Source: Bacteriovorax sp037444575
Lineage (GTDB): Bacteria > Bdellovibrionota > Bacteriovoracia > Bacteriovoracales > Bacteriovoracaceae
Reading direction: 5' to 3'
DNA length: 64,000 nt
NCBI GenBank assembly: GCA_037444575.1
Contig: JBBIME010000004.1
Coordinates: 372,001 to 436,000, forward strand
Shown here piece by piece: positions 27,948-34,176 of the stretch; positions within the stretch are counted from its first letter, which is position 1, and each line of letters opens with the position of its first letter. The position numbers and the translations under genes are program-made. The notes beneath the pieces are model-generated. The model saw nothing but the letters and a program-made list of their open reading frames with translations, searched no databases and was not told the origin of the DNA.

Positions 27948-29147
27948 TTATGACTTTATTTTTTGGATAATGTTCATGCCATAAGCTTCAACTTCATCCA
28001 GATTCATTTCAAAAGGCACATCGATTTTTACAGTTCTGGAGACGATATCGATTGAATTTAGAAATAAACTTTTCCTATACAATTCTTTTGGTCTAACTTC
28101 TGCCAATAAATGCATCCATTGCCAACAGGTATGCGCAGGCTTTGCCATTATTGGAATTGCGATCAACTGATCACTATTTATTTTTTTTAATAATTGATTT
28201 GTTTCTTCTACTGTTTTAAATGTCAGCAGTACAGTCGTTCCACAATCCCCATCTTCATCATTTGAAATAACCATAGGCATTTGAGCTTTCAAAAAACATT
28301 CTCGAAGAATTTTTTTTCGTTCTCTTAATCTGCTTAAAATTAAGTCTAGCCTAGAAAGCTGAACATTCATCAGTGCGCCTGTGATTTCTGAAACACGCAT
28401 TGATTGTCCAATAAATGGACTTATGGTCGTGAACGCTTCTTTATGTGTAGCCCCGAATGAACAACAAGCATCCTGCACACATAATGATTTTTCAAAATAT
28501 GTTCTATTACTTGTGGTAATAGCACCCCCCTCACCGGCTGAAATTATTTTATCGACGTTAAAAGAAAAGCATCCAACATCGCCGATACTTCCCAAACGTT
28601 TTCCCTTAAACATTCCCCCCGCGGCCTGAGCAACATCTTCAATTAGAAATAAGTTATTATCCACAGCGATCTTTTGAATGATATCCATTTTGCAAGGTTG
28701 CCCATCCATGTGAACCGCAATAATGGCCTTTGTTTTCTTTGAAATCAGTCTCAAGATTTCATTCGGATCAATAGTGAGGGTGTGATCAATATTGGCAATC
28801 ACCGGAGTTGCCCCGACATTTACAACAGCTGCTGCGGTCGCAAAAAATGTATAACTTGGAATTATGACTTCATCACCGGCACCAACCCCCACAGAAATCA
28901 GGGCGCAAACCAATGCGTTTGTTCCACTCGTTACCAGCAATGAGTAATCAGTGCCCATTTTTTGAGCGAAATCCCTTTCAAAACGGGAACATTCGGTCTC
29001 AACGCCTTTGCCCCTGTTCCTGAAATAGCGTTTCTCCAGGATAATCTTCTCTAGGGCCTTGAAATCATTTTGGTCAGTTATATACATGGGCCGCGTCTCA
29101 GTAGTTTTTATTGAAACATTTTTAAGAACATTATATAATGATAACAT
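27948..29147 (-). CDS. DegT/DnrJ/EryC1/StrS-family aminotransferase
   Basis: PLP-dependent enzymes of this family convert keto-sugars to amino-sugars for surface glycans and natural products. Seen are the cofactor loop SGTNALVCAL (about residue 74 from this start), EDVAQAAGG (about 170), and the PLP lysine near residue 200 in CFSFNVDKIISAGEGGAI. I choose the ATG at 29147. The longer frame would begin with a TTG at 29171 inside the divergent gene, and the next ATG (29087) would clip the conserved N-terminus. The promoter of the divergent S74 gene lies within its first codons. It is first of a two-gene operon with the carbamoyltransferase. Confidence 0.9.
   Translation of the reverse strand: MLSLYNVLKNVSIKTTETRPMYITDQNDFKALEKIILEKRYFRNRGKGVETECSRFERDFAQKMGTDYSLLVTSGTNALVCALISVGVGAGDEVIIPSYTFFATAAAVVNVGATPVIANIDHTLTIDPNEILRLISKKTKAIIAVHMDGQPCKMDIIQKIAVDNNLFLIEDVAQAAGGMFKGKRLGSIGDVGCFSFNVDKIISAGEGGAITTSNRTYFEKSLCVQDACCSFGATHKEAFTTISPFIGQSMRVSEITGALMNVQLSRLDLILSRLRERKKILRECFLKAQMPMVISNDEDGDCGTTVLLTFKTVEETNQLLKKINSDQLIAIPIMAKPAHTCWQWMHLLAEVRPKELYRKSLFLNSIDIVSRTVKIDVPFEMNLDEVEAYGMNIIQKIKS
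29111..29139 (+). promoter_or_regulatory. Sigma-70-type promoter for the S74-domain gene
   Basis: TTGAAA at 29111-29116 and a consensus TATAAT at 29134-29139 are 17 bases apart. The predicted start of transcription is near 29146, followed by AGGGGA at 29154-29159 and the ATG at 29166. This is the best-looking housekeeping promoter I found in the window. Confidence 0.75.
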
Positions 29148-29165
29148 CACTTTAGGGGAATAATC

Positions 29166-29645
29166 ATGCAAGATTCATCGAATTCAAATTCAGGTAACGA
29201 AAACAAGGCTCCAAAAAAAGAATACAATTTTGGCGGCATTCAAGAATATAGCCTTGAAAAAATCGAAGATGAAATTCTAAATGAAAGTCTTTACCTAGAT
29301 GTTTTCGCGGGTTCTGATGTTGTCTTCAAAGAAAATATCAATTCACTAGAAAATGTTCTTCCTGCACTGATGAACATCAGATGTATCTCTTATGACTATA
29401 AAACTAACGAATTTGCGAGCAAAGGCTTCCCAACAAATAAACAAGTCGGAGTTATCGCTCAAGATATCCAATCAAATTTCCCTGAATTAGTTAAAAAAGA
29501 TAATGATGGCCACCTAATGGTTAATTATAGCCAATTAAGCACAATTGCTATTCAAGCGGTGAAAGAATTAAGCGAACTTCTTATCACTTCTAATGAAAGA
29601 ATTGATCGACTTGAAAACGAAATTGCTAAATTGAAGTCTAAATAA
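29166..29645 (+). CDS. Stand-alone S74-type intramolecular chaperone domain protein
   Basis: Residues 50-150 match the peptidase S74 (endosialidase/tail-fibre intramolecular chaperone) domain: SDVVFKENINSLENVL, VGVIAQDIQSNFPELV and LMVNYSQLSTIAIQAVKEL, then a coiled coil (SNERIDRLENEIAKL). The self-cleavage dyad is in place, Ser50 and Lys55 with the usual five-residue spacing (SDxxxK). Normally this domain ends a long phage or adhesin fibre and cuts itself off after trimerising. Here only 49 mostly polar residues precede it, with no signal peptide and no fibre. The gene has its own strong promoter, ribosome site and terminator, suggesting high single-gene expression inside the radical-SAM locus. 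Its role is unknown. It could be a detached chaperone for a fibre elsewhere or a carrier for the N-terminal peptide. Confidence 0.8.
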   Translation: MQDSSNSNSGNENKAPKKEYNFGGIQEYSLEKIEDEILNESLYLDVFAGSDVVFKENINSLENVLPALMNIRCISYDYKTNEFASKGFPTNKQVGVIAQDIQSNFPELVKKDNDGHLMVNYSQLSTIAIQAVKELSELLITSNERIDRLENEIAKLKSK

Positions 29646-30385
29646 CCTGCATATTATTGCAGGTTTTGCAGACCTCATACTTGCTTCTTAGACCCTTTTT
29701 GAGATCATTCCTAAATTGAACATACTCTTCTTTGAGCCATATTATCCCTTATGTGCTCTTCGTTGATATTGCCCATGATATTTTTTTGGTTATAGTCTTC
29801 GTAGCAAGTCAGAACATTTCCTTTAACTGTTATGACAGCACTCACTGTGGGAATAAGACATAGTCTATTCAATGGACCTTTCTCTAAAGGCCTTCCATAA
29901 TCAACTAATCCTCCACGATTCGTGTAGATGAGTTCACTATAATCCATGAATTTTATATTTTTCTTTTCTTCTTCACTTAGATTAATAAACGTGTCGTCGA
30001 ATGCAATTTTTTTTAGACCTTGATGTTTAGTCACTACAAATTTATCAACTCCGGCCTTTATGAGTTCTTTGTATTTATCTAATGTGAGAAACATTCCATT
30101 GGTAAAAATCTCTGAGCGAGATTTCGGCAATATTTTTTTGCTGAACGATACAAAATCCTCTAGCTTGGGATGAAGTAGAGGTTCATTGTAAAAGTGATAA
30201 CAAATTCGCCCTTCGTATTTTATATCGGCCAATTGCTGAATAATTTTTGAGAAGAGCTCCATACTCATCTCACCTTCTTCATTTCTTTTTGAATTTACAT
30301 TCGGACAATAGTGACAGGCCAAATTGCAGTGATGATTGATTTCAATCTCAACTCCTACAAAATATTTCGTTGATATATCACCCAC
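29638..30385 (-). pseudogene. Short radical SAM/SPASM protein interrupted by a +1 frameshift
   Basis: The first 215 or so residues are a radical-SAM barrel with C20xxxC24xxC27 (HHCNLACHYC) and a first SPASM cysteine (NVLTCYED). The frame then reads into an early stop at 29711. Adding back one shift at about 29741-29746, where AGGGATAATATGG has one base more than expected, restores IWLKEEYVQFRNDLKKG and the closing YEVCKTC. That matches the intact paralogue at 51468 (IWNSARYVEFRNNLARG...YNVCKDC). The restored gene stops at 29638. As read, the terminal Cys pair is lost. It may be a real mutation, programmed frameshifting, or a base-call error. Confidence 0.8.
29644..29667 (+). terminator. Intrinsic terminator after the S74-domain gene
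   Basis: An eight-base stem (AACCTGCA / TGCAGGTT) with a TATTAT loop runs into TTTT, overlapping the S74 stop codon. The same bases, read on the other strand, encode the last residues of the frameshifted radical-SAM gene. Confidence 0.8.
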
Positions 30386-30518
30386 AAAAAGCCTCTAAAA
30401 TCATCATGTTACATAAGTGTCTAAGCTTTAAACACCCTATAAACTTTACCCTTTATCCACATAATATAATTTTTATCTGCAATAATACATCTATCTTTAA
30501 GTTAGAACTAAGGATTAT

Positions 30519-30956
30519 ATGATGAAAAAATTAATTATCCTGACAATCATTTTTGCTTCAAAACTAAGCTTTGCATGTACTGATTTTACAGGGACATTTA
30601 GAGCAAGTGAAAATGGAAACATAACAAGAATTCAGCAAGTTGGTTGTGAGAGCCTATCATTCATTGATCCAAGCCTTTCATTTAATCTGCCACTTGATGG
30701 AAATTACCACCTGCGCTCAACTGACCAAAACTCCAGCATCTATTTTAAAGTTTTAATAAATGGAGATAAGCTTTTAATAAATACGAAAGTAGAATTTCAT
30801 GATTCAAGTTCTATTGGTGATAACATCGCTACGAGAACTTACACTGAAGCTTCTAAGGATATTGGTGAAGAAGTTATTCGAAAAACTTCTTATGTGAATA
30901 AAAATGGCGTCGTCATCAAGCAAGAGATTTTCAGTCTCTCAAAAATATCAAATTAA
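30519..30956 (+). CDS. Small exported protein, unknown
   Basis: This 145-residue protein has a clear signal peptide (MKKLIILTIIFASKLSFA, then Cys). The mature part is beta-strand-like with two cysteines (ACTDFTG, VGCESL) and no recognised domain. The plan of a Cys right after the signal could suggest a lipoprotein, but the residues before it (SFA) are not a typical lipobox. An AAGGA site precedes the start, and a TATAAT occurs at 30465-30470. Its 3' end overlaps the PqqD-like gene on the other strand by nine bases. It could be a small periplasmic lipocalin-like protein, but I cannot support that. Confidence 0.6.
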   Translation: MMKKLIILTIIFASKLSFACTDFTGTFRASENGNITRIQQVGCESLSFIDPSLSFNLPLDGNYHLRSTDQNSSIYFKVLINGDKLLINTKVEFHDSSSIGDNIATRTYTEASKDIGEEVIRKTSYVNKNGVVIKQEIFSLSKISN

Positions 30957-31235
30957 TTGAATAAGCTTTAACTCAAGCGCCTTATTTAAGAAGGCTTGAG
31001 CATCGCTTCTAATTTTTTCTTTAGGTAAGTTATAGTCATTTGCAAGCTCGTCTATAACTTCTCCAAGATTAGATTTTTTATCGGAAAATTTTAACCACAT
31101 CTCAGCGGCAACGCCGTTAATTTTATAAAAGAAGTCATCATCAGTCATTTTCATTACAATTACTGTTCCGTCGTTGCTAGCGCGGCTAACAACTTCTGAA
31201 GATATTTGTATGCCATTTTCAAATGTAAATTCCAT
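30948..31235 (-). CDS. PqqD-like peptide-binding (RiPP recognition element) protein
   Basis: This 95-residue protein has the PqqD winged-helix pattern: FYKINGVAAEMWLKF (about 40-54), then LGEVIDELANDYNLPKEKI and a C-terminal helix LNKALELKLIQ. PqqD proteins bind the leader of a ribosomally made peptide and present it to a radical-SAM enzyme. I set the start at the ATG 31235, because GAGGAA lies directly upstream (31241-31246). A longer frame from 31277 has no such site. It is the last gene of a minus-strand unit with two radical-SAM enzymes and an ABC exporter. No obvious short precursor peptide lies beside it. Confidence 0.82.
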   Translation of the reverse strand: MEFTFENGIQISSEVVSRASNDGTVIVMKMTDDDFFYKINGVAAEMWLKFSDKKSNLGEVIDELANDYNLPKEKIRSDAQAFLNKALELKLIQLI

Positions 31236-31305
31236 ATAATTTCCTCTTTGTGCTTTGATTATCTTAATAAACATCAATAAAGACGTAAATAAATTTTACC
31301 CCAAA

Positions 31306-32064
31306 CTACTGGCGCATTGAAAGATATTTTTTTATACCATCCGATAGGCTTCCATCAAAAACAATTTTTTTCTCAGACAAAATAATAATTCTATTACAAT
31401 ATTGATTAATTTCTTCCACGTTGTGGCTGACCATGACGACAGCTCCACTATCATCCATAAATTTTTTAATTCGTTTTTTAAATTTTTCAGTGAAGAAAAC
31501 ATCAGTTCCGCCAAATATCTCATCTAGTATTACCAAGTCTGCTTTTTGAGCTGTTACTAGAGACAGATACAGCCGCGCTTTCATCCCTTTACTATAAATA
31601 TTGATCGGAGAATCTATAAATTCATTGAGTTCGCTAAAGGCAATTGCTTCCTCTAGAATCAACTTTCTTTCGCTATCAGAGCAGTTTGGATAGAGCAATT
31701 CAGTTAAAACTAAAGCATTCTCTCTACCTGTCAGATCTGGATAAATTGAGATATTTGTATCAAATATGGAACACACGTTATTAGCAGCAAATTTGATTTC
31801 ATCAGAATTTATAATCCCTGCTAAATATCGGCACAAAGAAGTTTTCCCAACACCATTAACACCTAATATTCCAATCACATCACCTTGATGCACTTTAAAT
31901 GAAATATCATCTAAAACCAAAAGCCTGTCCTTCTCTTTTTTCAATAGATTCAAAGGAGCCGTTAAGAAACGAACAAAGATGTCCCTAACCTCACGTGAGC
32001 GATAGTGATTTTGCGCGTACGAGACAGAAAAATTTTGTACTTCTAAAACTAATTTATTAGACAT
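31306..32064 (-). CDS. ABC transporter ATPase, polysaccharide/teichoic-acid export type (Wzt/KpsT/TagH-like)
   Basis: This 252-residue ATPase powers export through the ABC-2 permease encoded just upstream. It shows Walker A GVNGVGKT at 68-75, signature YSKGM at 157-161, Walker B LVILDEI at 178-184 and the switch histidine in MVSHN (about 214). The N-terminal stretch before the ABC core (VRFLTAPLNLLKKEKDRLLVL) and the YSKGMKARL signature are typical of the Wzt/KpsT/TagH group. There is no C-terminal glycan-binding extension like that of long Wzt proteins. It overlaps the permease gene by eight bases. The cargo could be a glycan or, given the PqqD and radical-SAM genes, a modified peptide or lipid-linked conjugate. 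Confidence 0.92.
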   Translation of the reverse strand: MSNKLVLEVQNFSVSYAQNHYRSREVRDIFVRFLTAPLNLLKKEKDRLLVLDDISFKVHQGDVIGILGVNGVGKTSLCRYLAGIINSDEIKFAANNVCSIFDTNISIYPDLTGRENALVLTELLYPNCSDSERKLILEEAIAFSELNEFIDSPINIYSKGMKARLYLSLVTAQKADLVILDEIFGGTDVFFTEKFKKRIKKFMDDSGAVVMVSHNVEEINQYCNRIIILSEKKIVFDGSLSDGIKKYLSMRQ

Positions 32065-32821
32065 TGATATAAAAATCTCTCAGTTTGTTTTTAAAACTTA
32101 TCACTACAAGTGCCATGATCATAATTACTATAAAGATTGATTCTGAAAAATTAATCAACCAACTTCTTAAATTTAAACTATAGAGAGAATCCTGAAAAAT
32201 TTTAATAAATGGAGCAAATGGATTCACAACAACAATCCAACGATATTTCTCTGAAATAAAATCTCTAGAGTAGAAAATTGGAGTGATGAAAAAAGTTAAA
32301 TTCACTACAAACTGAACAATAAATTGAATATCACGGTAAAAGACATGCCAAAAAGAAAGCAGGAGAACACTGGCAAAAACAAAGGCCAGAAGTATAGCGA
32401 CACTGGGGATAATCAAAAGAATTTTCATGGCGCTCAAGTCTAATGATCCAGCCAAAAAAAGTGCTGTTAAAATAATAAAAAAAGCGACCAGGAAATTAAA
32501 GAATTGATCCACCACCTGGGTCCCGGCGATTACTGCGGGATGAAGTTTCACACCTAAGAGCATTTCTCTGGCATGGACAAAGCAGCTTGTTGTTGAATTC
32601 AAACTTTGGCTAATAAAAAACCAAGGCATCAATCCTGTTAATAAAAAAAATGGATATTGTTCAATATTAATTTTTAATATCGCTTTAAAGATGAATGCTT
32701 GAACAATGAATGTAATGATTGGGCTTGCAATTACCCAGATAAATCCCGCCCACGTCTTTCTATAGCGAGCGCGCATATGGTAATAAGCAAGAACAAAGAT
32801 TAATCTAAATTTTTGCATCAT
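32057..32821 (-). CDS. ABC-2 type exporter permease (TagG/KpsM/Wzm-like)
   Basis: This 254-residue membrane protein has six hydrophobic segments and the ABC-2 features MRARYRKTWAGFIWVIASPI near the N-terminus (amphipathic entry helix) and a C-terminal region FFITPIFYSRDFI and VVNPFAPFIKIF. It pairs with the ATPase that overlaps it by eight bases, and its own start overlaps the radical-SAM gene at 32818 by four bases (ATGA). Such permeases move lipid-linked polysaccharide across the inner membrane. The radical-SAM genes in the same operon are unusual for that job. Confidence 0.9.
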   Translation of the reverse strand: MMQKFRLIFVLAYYHMRARYRKTWAGFIWVIASPIITFIVQAFIFKAILKINIEQYPFFLLTGLMPWFFISQSLNSTTSCFVHAREMLLGVKLHPAVIAGTQVVDQFFNFLVAFFIILTALFLAGSLDLSAMKILLIIPSVAILLAFVFASVLLLSFWHVFYRDIQFIVQFVVNLTFFITPIFYSRDFISEKYRWIVVVNPFAPFIKIFQDSLYSLNLRSWLINFSESIFIVIMIMALVVISFKNKLRDFYINV

Positions 32822-34176
32822 TCTTTAATCTCAACGATTGAATCAAACCAATCAACCAATTCTTTGGGAAATGTTTCTCTGAAATTTTTTCCTCTTCTTT
32901 GATCATATTGAGAATAAAATAATTTAAAATCGTTCAATTGAATTTCGCGTACACTTGCTTCAGAGTGCGCGCTTTGTTCATTGTTTAAATACTCAATTAA
33001 TCTATCCAAGCTAGCAATCTCCCAACTGGTAAGAAGCGAATTATTTAAATTTTTATTTTTCCAATCAAGCAATGCTTTTGCCCTGTCTTTTTTTAAAGCT
33101 TCAGGAAGAACAACTGCAGACATAAAACTTGGAAAACGAAGAGGATTGACACTAAAGCCTATATTCTTACCCTTAAATCTTCTTTTCCATTCTAAGATTG
33201 TATCCAATAATTCTATTACCGAAAACAAGCATAATGAATTTATTGTCATCATAACGTTAAAGCTTGAGACATTTGCAGTCTCAATCACTTTCTCACAATT
33301 ATTAATAAATCGATCATACTCAAGGCCATCTCGAATATATTCAGCTTGTTTCCCGACGGCTTCACACGACGTATAGACAACTAAATTATTAATTTGCTTA
33401 CTCTTTGAAATAAATTTTTCAATTATCTCATCCTTTGCACATAAGTTAGTATTGATCGCAAATCTAATTTTTAAGTCATCATCGATAAACTTATCCATAA
33501 GCTTCCAGATCTCATCAGACATCAGTGGCTCGCCACCAGAGATTCTTAATTCTATAAGAGTCTTGCTTAAAGTTGGCCACCATTCCCAGAAGGCCTTAAT
33601 GTATGGGTTTTCATCCTTATTGAGGAAAAGATCTCTTGAAGAGCCATCGTTAGAAAATTCACCATTGCAATCTCCCTTGAGTCCAAGGTATGGCCCATGT
33701 TCTTTTATGTCGCTTCCCCACTTTGTTGAATAGGTTGGACCACAGTATGAACATGCTAAATTACACACGCGATTAAAAGCTAATTCGAGGGTCTCCAAAT
33801 TAACATTTTCTTTCCAGTCTAGATTCGCAATTTCGTTTATTTTATTATCTGAATAAATGATCGTTTTAAAAACGCGATCTGATATTATCTCTTCGCTGAG
33901 ATCTTCCATCTTCCAACAATATTCGCACTCTTTTGGCCGTATTCCATCGAGCATTTGTTTGCGAATAACCTTTTTAACAAGAGTATTATGAATGGCCGAA
34001 GGATTATTTTTTATTTCCTCTACGTTAATGCTATGTGAAGGTGGGTGGTGGCAACTGGAAGTTCTTCCTGAGCCAAGCCAAATAGTTGCATTAAGCCACT
34101 TAGCTGCACAGAAACTTGGGCCAATTGGATCGATTATTCTTTTTTTATATTCCAGCAAACTAAGTTCTTTGTTCAT
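32818..34176 (-). CDS. Radical SAM protein, CHHP subgroup (paralogue of 39498-40826)
   Basis: The N-terminal auxiliary motif reads FCAAKWLNATIWLGSG with SCHHP at 41-45 in place of the CC pair of the twitch group, then CEYCWKMED (84-92). The radical-SAM motif is C138xxxC142xxC145 (RVCNLACSYC), and a GGEPL follows near residue 220. The paralogue at 39498 shares every one of these, including CHHP and the CxxCW. The conserved His pair beside Cys suggests an unusual ligand set for an extra metal site. AAGGCG lies before the ATG. The gene overlaps the radical-SAM fusion gene upstream and the permease downstream, so it is expressed with the exporter. Confidence 0.85.
   Translation of the reverse strand: MNKELSLLEYKKRIIDPIGPSFCAAKWLNATIWLGSGRTSSCHHPPSHSINVEEIKNNPSAIHNTLVKKVIRKQMLDGIRPKECEYCWKMEDLSEEIISDRVFKTIIYSDNKINEIANLDWKENVNLETLELAFNRVCNLACSYCGPTYSTKWGSDIKEHGPYLGLKGDCNGEFSNDGSSRDLFLNKDENPYIKAFWEWWPTLSKTLIELRISGGEPLMSDEIWKLMDKFIDDDLKIRFAINTNLCAKDEIIEKFISKSKQINNLVVYTSCEAVGKQAEYIRDGLEYDRFINNCEKVIETANVSSFNVMMTINSLCLFSVIELLDTILEWKRRFKGKNIGFSVNPLRFPSFMSAVVLPEALKKDRAKALLDWKNKNLNNSLLTSWEIASLDRLIEYLNNEQSAHSEASVREIQLNDFKLFYSQYDQRRGKNFRETFPKELVDWFDSIVEIKE

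Noticed and set aside
30519..30956. Precursor peptide for the PqqD/radical-SAM operon
   Set aside because: It is 145 residues long with a Sec signal peptide and no core-like repeats, which is unlike known PqqD-dependent precursors.
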